A DNA stretch of 64,000 bases from Euryodendron excelsum (taxonomy: Eukaryota; Streptophyta; Magnoliopsida; Ericales; Pentaphylacaceae). The first letter of the stretch is position 1, and each line of letters opens with the position of its first letter. The DNA is taken from NCBI GenBank assembly GCA_033060915.1, contig CM065381.1, positions 30,005,836 to 30,069,835 of the forward strand, written 5' to 3'. Both the position numbers and the translations under genes were made by a program. The notes beneath the pieces were generated by a model that did no database searches, had not been told where the DNA came from, and saw nothing but the letters and a program-made list of their open reading frames with translations. Positions 46,301 through 57,744 of the stretch are shown piece after piece.

Positions 46301-49084
46301 CAGAAATTAACAAAGTAGTACACACCATCTCACTTAAGAGATGGATTCCATTTTGCCAGCACTCGAGTTAGTGAAGCAACTAGGTGTTTATAGATATGCA
46401 AATCTGGACGTTAAGTAACTAAAGCTACATTATCACCATGTCCAATACCTTTTACTCGTTTACTACCTTCGTTCTCAAACTCATTTAAACATTATAACAT
46501 GTGCATTGAGTACTTAAGCATACTATCTGGTAGTACCAATAGGAACAGGGAAACTATAAATATGCTTTTGATAGTACCTTCTTAATTTTATTATATTTCA
46601 AATAACACTATGAAATACAATCAATACATGACAATTAACATACTAGTTAGATATGTCATTATCATCACAATTATATATAGAAACAGATATATATATATAT
46701 ATATATGGTCACTAAAAGTGTTCCAAAGTTAGCCACTAAACAAGTTAAGCAACTAAACAAGTTATCATACTGACCAAATTAACTATATTAAAACATAACA
46801 AGAAACTAGTAAGGACTAGATGATTCTCTAGAAGAGGAACTCTCAATCACTACCAACACACGATCAAGCGTCCTCTTCCGTGCGCGCTCGAAGGTGTTTG
46901 GTTGATAAAGAGAGTCCACATCGTGAGAACCCTCGGGTTGTACTCGAAGCCTCAACCTTTGAAAATATGTGGGACACGGAACGCTCTTGCGAGCAGTGCA
47001 TCGAATCTTTCCATAGGAGTTTCGATAGCAACTTAGTCCTGCCTCATTCGGTCCAATCACCTGCCCTCGCGGAATAGACAGTGCCATTGGCCTAGGAAGA
47101 ACAATGTCTTCTGGGCCATGAAGATAATACATCGTGTGTAACACAGGAGGATTCCCTGGTTGTGTAGGATTCTCTGACTCATCTTCACCAAACCAGTTCT
47201 GACCCACCTATTCCCAAGTGTCCATCATATGAATTACAAACACATGGTAATATTCTTATGATTAGAAATCATAAAATAACACAAATTTAATTTGTTACAA
47301 AAAATTAAAGACTCTAACAATTAAATTTGCTAATACACAAAGTATCATATGTCCATATTCTTAGGGTTAGAAACCATAGAATAACACCATTTTAATTTTT
47401 CAGATGAAATTAAAAACTCTAGCAATAAGAATTGCTAATATCACAAGGCCATGTTTTCACCAAAAACACATAAGTATGGCAAGGCAAACAACATGAAGCA
47501 TTTAAGATACATAAAGATGTATTGATACAACTTATTATGCTAAACATGCAACGAAAATAGAACTTTAACAAATTAACAACCACTATGTAAGTTAAGTTCA
47601 TCACAACATTAGGATTCATATCAATTGCTATGCAATACGAAACTCAAGTTTCTAGATTTGTAACAGGTTCATTTCAGATGTGAACAATCGCTTTCAAAGT
47701 AGCAAATAAAATAAATTTAGTGCCTTAGAAACATGAAAACTTTACATTATCGTCAAATCTAAATTCACACATGATTATGAACATCCTATACTCAACAACA
47801 CACAACAACATGCCATTTCACAATAGTACTACATATGGAAAACACATACAAGTAGAAACAATAAGAATCTGTCTTGAGATTGTTAGAAAAAAATATTGTA
47901 TAATGTTTCCCATATAAACTGTAGCCATAATAAAGTGAAATTAAACATAATGGGTGTGAAATAACATAATATGACATATTCAATAAGTCATATACGATAA
48001 AAAAATAAAATATACGATAAAGAGGAGATCAAGTCGAGTGTCGCATACTCTTAGCTTAAGACAGATTCGTCTCCTACACAGGTGCTCATTGGATTAACAG
48101 GCGTCTATCTCTAGGATAAAATGATCATGATATTAAATAAGTAGCACTACAATATTCAGATCTAGCAAATCAACCTTTTGATTCTACTCTCTCAATGTAT
48201 AGAATGAATATAACATATATAACATAAAACAACGAGGAATTTTTGTCTAATTCTACGCAGAATTATGACATTTAATTTCATACAAAAACCTACAGAGTTT
48301 CTGATAAAATTAATATGAAAAGATGCAAAGAAGCAGTATTTTCTACATAGAAAATAGATTGGCAAACTGTAGAATTTATACGCAAAAATTCATACAGTAA
48401 CAAATAATCAATTAACTGAAAAACCTGGATAGAAATTCTAACAGTGCTTCGCCTAAGACTGGGTAGAATTTCATCGTCGTCAGATATAGAGAAGAGAAGA
48501 CACTCCATTTTTGTTGCTTCTGAATTTGGGCCGAGCTTTTCTATTTATAGAAAAAACTCGCGTCCATTTGCGCAGCCAAACGCACCCCTGCAAAAGGGTG
48601 CGACAGTTAACTAACTGCTGGTTCGAGTTCGAATTGAAACCGGTTTGGTCCGCTGGGATTGGTTCTCTAAAAAGAATAAATCGGATGACCCGGACAGGGC
48701 GGGCAGTCGGCGGCGTGTGTGTGGAGTATTAGGTCAACCTATGAATTTCATAGGTTCTCTCTCTTCCACAAAAGTGGGGTACCCCTTGGGGCCCAAACCT
48801 TACTCCAAAATTGGGCTATATATACACACCATTTCTCCCATGGGAAACCAATGTGGGATTGCCCCACTTCATGTACATAAACCCTTTTTCGAGTAGGTGA
48901 CTTTGGAAGCCAATAACTCATTCAAATCTTGATGAATTTGAGCAAGTAAATAATTTAGATTCATCTCCTCACGGAGGAGCATCCAATGCCTATCTAAACC
49001 GACACAATGGAAGTGTGGATCCCATTCGTTTATTGGCTCAAAGACAGCATAAAACAATGGTTAATAAACCTTGTTTTTCTAACA
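43320..49084 (-). mobile_element. Non-autonomous copia-like LTR element, 5.8 kb
   Basis: LTRs lie at 43320-44465 (1146 bp) and 48039-49084 (1046 bp); on the plus strand they run TGTTGCACACTGTTAGC...TTTTTCCAACA. On the minus strand the LTR starts TGTTGGAAAAACAAG and is preceded by a purine tract ATGTGGGGGTT (44477-44466), which suggests minus orientation. I could not find a standard primer-binding site next to the other LTR. The flanks are CCTAG (43315-43319) and GCTAG (49085-49089), four of five bases equal. The 3.6-kb interior has no recognisable gag or pol, one ORF of unknown nature (46806-47207), a poly-C tract (46253-46268) and a (TA)n tract (46687-46706). Confidence 0.75.
46806..47207 (-). 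CDS. Unrecognised 133-codon ORF inside the copia-like element
   Basis: Open from MGQNWFGEDESENPTQPGNP to ...VVIESSSSRESSSPY. I do not recognise the family. Visible traits are an acidic, proline-containing start, a middle with several Cys and basic residues (SCYRNSYGKIRCTARKSVPC) and a Ser-rich end. On the minus strand a possible splice acceptor ('gggaatag' just before GTGGGTCAG, near 47211) lies directly upstream, so it may be the last exon of a captured host gene or a relic of gag. No other frame in the element's interior is as long. Confidence 0.3.
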   Translation of the reverse strand: MGQNWFGEDESENPTQPGNPPVLHTMYYLHGPEDIVLPRPMALSIPRGQVIGPNEAGLSCYRNSYGKIRCTARKSVPCPTYFQRLRLRVQPEGSHDVDSLYQPNTFERARKRTLDRVLVVIESSSSRESSSPY

Positions 49085-49260
49085 GCTAGTTCCTCCACCG
49101 CCAGGCAGACCTAATCAAAGTTGCATGGTCTTGGTTATGGCTCTATATATACTGCTAGTAATAAGTCAAAGGGACCCCTCTCGTATTATACTCCTACCTG
49201 TTTTCTGTTTGTACTCTGTACAATTACACATGCACGGTGGTTCTCAGTGTTTGGAATTGG
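49085..49260 (-). pseudogene. 5' flank of F-box copy 4
   Basis: Sequence such as 'ctagttcctccaccgccagg' corresponds to 55663-55685 just around the start of copy 5 ('ctagttgctccaccgtcacg'). 'actcctacctgttttctgt' (49188) is the upstream block shared by the copies. The start codon and F-box are absent. Confidence 0.6.
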
Positions 49261-49455
49261 AACCATATCGAATTTGATTTCAAAATGGAAACGGAAGGTT
49301 TAGTTTTTTTTTGTTCGGAAATAATAAAAATTAAAATTAAAAGGAAATAATTTCATTTTTTTTCTATTTGGTTTGATGAGGATTTACAAAAGAAATAATT
49401 GTGTAAACAACGATGCCTCTAAATTACGTTAGCCAGTAAAAAAAACTTATCTATC

Positions 49456-50000
49456 TATTCTAATATATAAAGGTAGGATCCCTTTGGTGCCTTTGAAGTT
49501 GGGTAACGCATCGTGACTTTTTTTTCTTTCCCTAATCTTATATATATATATATATATAAATTGTGTTTGTCCTTATATTTGTCTCTCTTCTACGTGATTC
49601 TCTAAATGCTCTGACATTTTTAAAATAACACGTAATAAGAGCAATTAATTAGATAATTATTGAATTTATTCTTTTTATTCAACTAATTGTATTAGATTTG
49701 TAAGATATATATATATATATATATATATAAGATAAGATTAGTTTTAAAAAATAAATAAGATACATATATATAATATTATATTGTCAAGACTCTTTCTGAA
49801 TTTAATATCTAAAAAAAGGTAAGTATAATTGAATAAAATACCATTTATATATATATATATATATATCAATATATATTTACATTTTAGAGATATGACATGA
49901 TTATATTTTGAATTATTGTGAATTTTAAATTAATTATTTATGATTTGAACAACTTTTACTTCCTATGCAACGTGCGAGTTGACACATAATTATTCAATTA
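49456..50000 (+). mobile_element. Short Helitron-like element
   Basis: The start TCTATTCTAATATATAAAGG is a typical plant Helitron 5' end. Near 49965-49990 'gcaacgtgcgagttgaca' resembles the 3' hairpin region, but the terminal CTAG is decayed. The interior is AT-rich with (TA)n tracts and no coding. 49540-49690 is similar to 11310-11430. Confidence 0.5.
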
Positions 50001-50439
50001 AAATTATTTTATTACTGTTCTAATTTGTTTGCTTCCCAATAATTATAAGGGCAAATAAGTAAGACTAAAAATATTCAAGTTATCCCACGTAGTTATCCTA
50101 ATAACTACTTGAGCTACTTATAAGTTCTGAACTCCACATCAGCCAATTCAATGTTACCATCTATGACAATAAATTATACAACATACAACATGTGGGTATC
50201 TATATTTTATTAGGTTTTATTAATTCCTATTCCATGAAATCCAATCATTTTAAGGATTTCAAGATAGCCTTCTTCTTTTCTTTCAGATCCCACCAACGCT
50301 ATTCCTATTTAAATTTCATCCACTTGAAACATACCAAATTCCTATTTTAAAATTTATCCATTCGAAACATATCAAATTCTATTTTAAAGTTTATATTCCA
50401 TTATTCCAAACCCAACAAATCCTAAAAACAATTCAAGCG

Positions 50440-50630
50440 TTAATTAAACTTTGCACGTTTGCACTTTATATCGATTCACATTAGTTCTTTTTAATTGTAG
50501 GAACTAAGCCACTACACTAACAAAAAGTTATAATGTCAATCCCACTTTGTAACTTTTTGTTAATGCAAGTACTTAGTTTTTACAATTAAAAGTGCAAGTT
50601 AGCGTCAAGTGTAAAGCAGTAAAGTAGAAT
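50440..50630. mobile_element. Small hairpin MITE
   Basis: The left arm 'tttttaattgtaggaactaa' and the reverse of the right arm 'ttttaattgtaaaaactaag' match, followed by 'caaaaagtta' in both arms. About 185 bp, no coding. Confidence 0.5.
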
Positions 50631-51502
50631 TTATTTCAAACCCAAAGAGCAATGCTATACATACTAGATGTTTTGGTCTATTTCGGGGGGAAAAAGAAAA
50701 TGCCTAGTGAATTTTACAAATTGTGCTTTTGACTTATGTTAGGTTTTTAATTGTCTAATCTTGTGACCAAATCATGATAAACCATGTATTCATTATTTAA
50801 ATTTGTAATGTTAAGGTTTAGAAATCAAGAATTGAAGATCGCACAAGACAGAGCAAGTTGGGTTGAGCATATGCTAGGATGACTCGAGTAAACAGCACAA
50901 AAGGACACCAGCAGAGATTCAGAAAGCTTGAATCAATATATGGCTGGATGTTGGCTCTAGCCAATGATGGATTGAGTGAACTTGAAGATGGCTTGAGTGA
51001 AGTCAAGTCTGCAACAAATATTTGAACTTCAGAGAGTATCACTTGAAGCATGGCTCGAGTGAAACTGCAATGGCTTGAGCCATGCGGTAGGATCAATTCG
51101 AAAAATAATCCTAGTTTGGTTAAACGTTTGGATGATCTGGACTCTAAAACCAAGCACGAATCTTATCAAATAAAAGTTTATTTGAACTTGTATTCAATTC
51201 TTAAATAGTACATTGCTTGGTTGTACTCTAAAGCCAAGCACAAATCTTTTACACATGAAATCTTCTCACTCAAGCTTCACACACAAAAACAAGAAGCGAG
51301 CCTCTCAAGTATAATACACAAAATAGGTCAATGACAAATAAAGTCCTAACATCTTCCATCAATATCGACAAAGTTGAGCCATGGGAGGTTGTAACTTCGG
51401 GAGTGAAATGTCTTCCTCTACGTTCTGTTCAAAGGACACATGATTTACAAATATCAAAAAGTTAAAAAGAAAGACCAAATAGCTAAGAAAAAACAAGAGC
51501 TA
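50631..51502. other. Intergenic DNA, perhaps an LTR fragment
   Basis: No gene is recognised. 50860-51100 has repeated 'gcttgagtgaa'/'ggctcgagtgaa' units, of a type common in plant copia-type LTRs, but I find no LTR ends. Confidence 0.35.
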
Positions 51503-51877
51503 GGCCTCGTTTAGTTAAGGTTTGGATTTCTGTTTTCTGTTTTTATTTTCTGAAATTCGACGGAACCACATTTGGTAGATTGGTCCCGGAAACTATTTCT
51601 CTTAAAATCACATTTGGTAAGATAGTTTCGAAACTTATTTTTGAAAATTTTTTCAAAAACACTTCAGTTTTAGAAACCATTAAAAATGTGTTTCTGAGTT
51701 TCCGAAACTGTTTTCCTTCAAAAATGGAAACAATATGAAAACGATAGTGTTTTCGATGTTCTCATTTTTTTTATTATTTTTGAGAACAAGAAAAATGAGA
51801 TATTCTCAAATTTTTTATTTCCGAGAATATGAAAAATAAAAACAGAACCGGAATCGGAACTGCAACCAAACATAGCC
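51503..51877. mobile_element. Tourist/hAT-type MITE
   Basis: The left end GGCCTCGTTTAGTTAAGGTT and the reverse of the right end GGCTATGTTTGGTTGCAGTT are inverted repeats of the common plant 'GGCC.YGTTTGGTT' type. The flanks CTA and TTA would suit a PIF/Harbinger 3-bp duplication with one mismatch. The superfamily is uncertain. Confidence 0.5.
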
Positions 51878-52235
51878 TTATTTTCAATTGCAGTTAGAGA
51901 AAGAGGACTATCAAAAGAGCAGACGACTCGGCAATTGAAGAATCGTTGATTGCATGAACAACGCAAAATAAGAGATGCGAGAAGAGTCAGATGGATAAGT
52001 TTATAATTGAAAATAAATTTTCAACTTTCGTTATCAATTATGGCTTTTATTAAAAAATAATAGCTTATTAAAAATAAAAAGTGTTTAAGTAAAACAAGAA
52101 AAAAAACGACATGTCATAATTTAGTGCGTCACTTGTACAAAAAAAATTTATACAGGCAATGCATCCAAATTAATCGCTAATTTATTTTCCATGTACCCTC
52201 CAAATGAAGGGTAGAAAGAAAGGAAACTCATGGAG

Positions 52236-52238
52236 TGC

Positions 52239-52275
<37 letters not shown>

Positions 52276-52276
52276 G
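52236..52276. repeat. Compound microsatellite (CA)n(TA)n
   Basis: A run of CA repeats followed directly by TA repeats, in the distal 3' region of F-box copy 5. Confidence 0.85.
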
Positions 52277-52564
52277 TATCCTTACTGTAGTTCAACTCGA
52301 ACTACAGAACACAGCCTTCATCCCAATACTCTTAACAGCAATGTCTTCATAAAGGTCTACTGCGGACTACATGAATTTTTCTATAAAGGCTACTTCTCCA
52401 CTACATGAAATATCATTTCTCTTTTAACCAATATCATAGATTCTATATATCTATTGTAAGATCTGCATCCTCATTTGCCCGTCTCTTACCCCGTATCACA
52501 GATTTCAATTTGTTAAATCAGTGCTCCCATTCCCTGTTCTTCTGCTGCACAAAACGTAATCTCT

Positions 52565-53081
52565 AGCCAGGATAGTCAAGTTATTTGTCCTCGTATGATC
52601 CTCAACTATTGCCAACTTAACTTGCTTCTCATGAATGAACTAGCTAGTTTGAATTACTGAGAACTAAAAATAAAAAATAAAAAAAGTGTAAAGGACAGAG
52701 CACAACATTGCAAAGTACATGCTTTGAGGGTTCTCAAAAGCCGAATCCTGAATACTTATCCAAGTAGCATAGTTTTTTTGGGTTTGTTGTTCTTTCAATT
52801 TTTCTTTCTGTCGGATCTTACAAGTTGCAGAAAACCCAATGAGCAGTTCTAAGAATCCAAAACAAATGCTGATTTCTAATGTTTCTGTTGTTCAATGCAA
52901 AGGATTTATCTTCAAGTTACTAATATTCATACTTGAAAAAAAAATTCATTGTAAATTTGTCCAAAAAATTGAGAAAAAAAGGTAGAAATCACAACACCAA
53001 AAGAAGTAACTTTAGATTTAAGTGCATCCCATTTCCACTTCGTCATTCAGCTTTACTCCATATCCTTGCCGTGAATCGTTC
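52565..53081 (-). repeat. 3' flank of F-box copy 5
   Basis: Matches the 3' flanks of copies 1 and 4 ('gggttctcaaaagccgaatc', 'aatacttatccaagtagca'). Confidence 0.6.
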
Positions 53082-55629
53082 TTATTTGTAGTCAATATTT
53101 TCGAGCAACTTCGCATTCTCTCTGAAATATTTCAGCAGAATGTCTCTGTCACGAACGCCTTCAAAGTTCTCCATCTCGACTCTTTTCAAGTAATGTCGCC
53201 AACACTTTATAAGTTGATCCTGGCAGCAGAATGGGCCTTCTTCTTTTGCGACCATCTTTCCATATTGGAGCTACAAATTTGTTACAAAGCATAAACAATA
53301 TGTATGTCAGTGTGCAGGTGAAGAAGCATGGGACAACCCCAACAAGCATAGCCCAATTTTGTGACTAATGATTTGCAGGTGGAGGAGATTAAATCGAGTG
53401 GTAAAGTTTATAAAAAAATTCTGCTACAAACAGAGGAATTCAGGTAACTGTCAGGAAAAATAGGCATTTTTGCTAAACACATCACTTGAACAAGGGTTGT
53501 TTGGTATAGTGATTATTTATCCGCTCGATTATGGTTTGGTTGTGTCTATGCACGTGTTTCTAGACTTCAAGGGGATGGGATGGGATGGGATGGGATGGGA
53601 TGGGAAGGGAAAATTTTACAAAAATTTCCTTCCTTTTCCCTTCATTCTTGATTCTACCTAAGAGAGAGAGAATAAAAATGGTAGGGAAAAGGGAGAAATT
53701 TTTTTTAAATCACTCTCTCTTTTCTTTCTTTCCACTTCATTTTTATTTTTTCTTTCCCTTCTCTTCTTTAAACCGAGTTCCAAATTAGCTGTTAGATTTT
53801 CTCTTCTGTCAAACAAACAAAAATTACTTGAACTGGTGTAAAACATCAAATAAACATAGCTATGTACAAAACCCAGTGATTTTGGTATAAGCAGACAGTG
53901 ATTTCAAAATATTCCAATAATTACTGTAAGAATCAGCCAATCTAAGAGACATGAATTGGAATACCATGAAATGTTACCTTTATGGATTTCTCTTTGGTAT
54001 TTGAAACAAAAGACAAGGTCTCTGGACGGGGTGATAGCCAAAGCAAGCTGTCCATCAACTCCGTAAAATTACTAAACATGTAACTGACTTTTATCTTCAG
54101 ATGCTTGAGATCATATAATGGAGGAAGCAAGCTGTCTCTCTGTTTCTGAGGGAAAATCAAGTCCTGCAGAATTACCAACAACAAACTAGTCTTAAGGAAG
54201 CTTAACGTAGCGTGTTAAGATGTCATTTTTTAACAAATCAACGAGGAACAATGAAATTTTGAAGGGAAAATACCTCATCGGAGCTACAAATTAATGTCAA
54301 ATATTTACAGTGACCAAAACATCCAAGCAAATTCCGCAACATAACAAAGTATCCGTGATTGCGAGAGCTTGTCTCAATTGAGAGCGTAGCATCAAGAACA
54401 ACGTTAGAATTCAATAAAGGAAAGGGAACTACTTTCCCTTTATACATGAATGAAACCAGTTTCGGAGTATCAACCTTGACCTCTACCATTTTTTTGCAAT
54501 CGAGCAAGTGTAAACTCTTAAGATCTTCATGAAAAATCTCAACCATCTCCAAGGCATCACACTCTTCCAATGTCAAATTCTCGAGTTGAAGCAATTTAGA
54601 AACATGATCTTTAAGCAGTTCATCCGTGATATTAGGACCCCTCAATGATAGATTTTTGAGATACTTACAGGCACCGATGTTGATCTTGCAACTTTTAGAC
54701 ATGCGATTAATGTATACGAAAGATTGAAGATTTAGCACACCTATCTCAATGCTCTCTAGTCCACTACACCCTCTCAACTTGATCTTTTTCAGGTTAGCAT
54801 TCCAAATCTTTGCATTTTTCAACATTTTGCATCTACTCAGTTCCAAATTCTCAAGCCAAAGAAGTTCAGAAACGTGGTCTTCAACCCAGTTGTCTGTAAT
54901 GGTAACATCCTCTAATGACAAAGTCTTGAGAAATTCCCAATTGGCAACTTTGATCTGACAAGGCTCTGACTTTCCAATATACTTAAAATACTGCAGACTT
55001 GACGACCGGATCTCGATATTCATCAATCCCGCACAATATCGTAAATCAACTGTTTTGATTTTAGAACTTAAAATCTTGACATCTTTCAACCCATGGCAGT
55101 GGCTAAGACTCATGTTCTCGATTGTAGGACAGCGAATCAGATCGTTGAGATCCAGCCATGTTATTGATTTGGCAGAGGGAACCTTACGTGGCTGATATCG
55201 ATTGGATATATATAAATCAATCTCTAGCTCTTTGGCACCATGTTCCACTACAAAACTGATGGCTCCATCAATACGATGATCCAGATCGAAGCCTACACCA
55301 ACTTGGAGCCTAAATTTTTGTATAACCATCTTAGGATTTCTGCCTCTAATACTCTCATGCACGTAATTCAAGAACAATTCTTTAGGCATACATGATTTTT
55401 TACTGAACAAGGAAGAATCAAAATCAATGATTGGGAACGAAGTCCATACAGACCTGAATGTTTTCGACCACATGCTTATTCGTGTCACGTCCGTGGTAGG
55501 AAGTAATGCCATAATGCGATGGATGATGTGTTCAGGCAACTCGGAGATTCGATCCACCCCGGCGGTTTCGTTTTTATCCAGAATTTTCAATCGCTTTCCT
55601 AAATTTGAATCTTCATCTGTTTTCATCAT
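53082..55629 (-). CDS. F-box/LRR/FBD protein, copy 5 (intact, three exons)
   Basis: Predicted SCF-ligase substrate receptor. On the minus strand, exon 1 is 55629-54274, exon 2 is 54163-53978 and exon 3 is 53270-53082 (TAA). All introns are phase 0 with GT..AG, at the same codons as in copy 1. The product is 576 residues. F-box at residues 28-70 (RISELPEHIIHRIMALLPTT, then FRSVWTSFPIIDF); degenerate LRRs follow (ELEIDL, LENLELSRCKML, LKSLHLLDCKKM); FBD-like end with FCCQDQLIKCWRHYLKRVEM and LLKYFRENAKL. The first of two adjacent ATGs was taken as the start. Intron 2 (707 nt) is much longer than in copy 1 (174 nt) and holds an (ATGGG)n tract (53574-53605), possibly part of an inserted MITE. A TATA-like 'gtatatagagag' lies near 55770. 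The target protein is unknown. Confidence 0.87.
53574..53610 (+). repeat. (ATGGG)n tract in intron 2 of copy 5
   Basis: Six near-perfect ATGGG units ending in GGAAGGGA. The surrounding 53490-53815 is absent from intron 2 of copy 1. Confidence 0.75.
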
Positions 55630-55852
55630 CGCTAGCTCTGCCGCTGAGAATTCCCTGCCGTCCCTAGTTGCTCCACCGTCACGGGGAGCTAAGCGGTGAC
55701 GAAGTTGGTAATCCTAAACGGACAAAGGGTCCCTATCGTATTATGATCGTTTATCACCTACTCTCTATATACATCTACATATACACCCACACATATGGAG
55801 GTCCCCTATCTTATCATCAGTTTATCACTTTCTCTCTACATATATATACCTA
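55630..55852 (-). promoter_or_regulatory. Upstream region of F-box copy 5
   Basis: 5' UTR and promoter-like DNA with TATA-rich stretches at 55757-55782 and 55838-55850. It is shared in part with the flanks of the other copies. It is cut at 55853 by a Helitron-like end. Confidence 0.4.
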
Positions 55853-56140
55853 CTAGCGAACCTTTTATGTGCTATGTGAACAGAGTGAAAATAATATATA
55901 TTAAACATAAAATTTTTATAAAAAATAAATTATCAATCTAATACACTAATAATATGAAATTATAATAGTCAATATGGTCTTAAAATAAAAGATTAAAAGT
56001 TGATTGTAATAAAAAAAAATCTTAACTTACAATAAGAAACTAAATTTTATTGTGAACATACTAAAGTATTTTTTTAATTTTAAAATCTTTCTAAGTGACT
56101 ACATCATTAATCAAGTGTATACGTGACACATGTTGGATGA
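55853..56140 (-). mobile_element. Helitron-like 3' terminal region
   Basis: On the minus strand the segment ends with a CACATAGCACAT-like hairpin remnant followed by GGTTCGCTAGT, the CTAGT form of a Helitron 3' end. It is similar over about 280 bp to 1139-1430. The element extends to the right, but its 5' end was not found. Confidence 0.45.
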
Positions 56141-57105
56141 TTTATTTAATATAAACTAATGATTGCTTAAAAAATGAATTTAAAATTTTAAGTTAAGGGG
56201 ATTTGAATTACCTAGATTACTTGAGTTTTAGTAAATATTTTTTAATTATGAATAGAAGGTAAAAATTTCTATATTTTATAGTTAGATCAATACTATTATG
56301 AGATATGTAATATTATTTACAAATTTTAAAAAGTTCACCCAATTGCTATAATATATAATACAGATCAACTTGTCCTTCTAAAGAAAATTAAAGGATTTGA
56401 ATAGAGAATTCCGCAATTTTGAATTAAATCGAGTACTTTCTAAAATTATAAAGGAAGAACCTAAGAAAATTTAAAAATAAGATTTCTAATATTTTGAAAT
56501 TGTATGTAAAACTTTTCAAATAAGATGAGATTTTAGTAAAGATTTATTAATCATGAAAATGTAAAAGTGTCTATATTTTATGGTTAAACCTATACTATTA
56601 TAACACATATAATAAAAGTAATCTAAAATTTTAAAAAAAACTAATAAAAATTATATTAGGTCTTTCAACATTTAAAATCTAACAACATATTACTATAAAT
56701 AGATAACTATAAATGCACATTATATTAGTCTAAATAACATAATAATATATCAAAACTTATTATTAAAGTGACATGCCTTATGTCAATATTAGCAAAATTT
56801 TTATTTTCAAAAATTTAAGAGTGTGACTTTAGAAAATATCTAATAATTTAAATTTTGAAAGAAATGTAAGATTTCAAGAAAGGAGAATAAAATAACGTTT
56901 TTAACCAATCAAATTGTAACAATGATATTCTAGTATTACCAAAAAGTTAAATTTTGGAAATTTTAAGAAAGTGACTATATGAAATATATAATAGGAATTA
57001 AATATTCATCCATTAGTAAAAGGTTTTAGACTAACTAATCAAATTGTAATATGTGATATTTTAATATTATAAAAAATAAAATTTTATAAAAATTAGATTA
57101 AGAAT
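56141..57105. other. AT-rich DNA, no gene seen
   Basis: Over 75 percent A+T by eye. No open frame of note. It may be the body of the Helitron-like element ending at 55853. Confidence 0.45.
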
Positions 57106-57411
57106 TTAAGTCTTAAACGCCTCCGTGATGGAGACGTCGTGATTCTTGAAAAGCTCGGTGGCGGCCTTGGCGGTGAGGACCGCCATGGTGTTTATGGAGC
57201 CTAGCCTTAACCAAAATACAGGGCCATACTTGTCTTTAAGCCCAGCCACCGTGTGATGTGGCATTGCACCGAGATTGAACATGTGGCCGAAAACCGGCCA
57301 ACCTGGTGGCCCCGGCTGGAGCCGGTTGGATCCGGAGTTTTGCCCGCGAAATAGGAGGAGCAAGGTTGATGACAAAATGATGAAGGACCAAAAAAGAATC
57401 CAAGCCCATTC
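57106..57411 (-). pseudogene. Cytochrome P450 N-terminal fragment (CYP76-like)
   Basis: From MEWAWILFWSFIILSSTLLL (membrane anchor) through the proline-rich hinge LQPGPPGWPVFGHMFNLG to PHHTVAGLKDKYGPVFWLRL and ATELFKNHDVSI, then a stop at 57106. Full P450s have about 500 residues; only the first 101 are present and there is no I-helix or haem-binding Cys. The wording is close to CYP76-type proteins (established family pattern, not a search). The GC-richer sequence stands out in AT-rich surroundings, which fits a captured exon piece in a mobile element. The frame is open 27 codons further upstream, without similarity. Confidence 0.8.
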
Positions 57412-57744
57412 CATGCCTATTCTTTTGACTTGTTTGTTCTCTCCAATGTAATGGTAAAAGCGTGCTGCAGAGATACGTTTACATCTGTACATACTATAAG
57501 GGTGCCCACTACGTGGATAAGATTCGTTTGTATAAGTGTTGAGAAAAAATAAGAAGTGAGTAATGAGTGGTTAAAAAATCTCAATTAGTACTTTATTATT
57601 TTATCTTTTTAAGTCAAATAATATGTGCACACCATTAATAATTTGTTAAATTTTTTAATATAATTTAAAATTTAAAATAGGGTGACAGAGCCTGATCAAA
57701 GCTTCAGGTTAACTTTTTATAATAGTACAGATATTAGAACTAAA

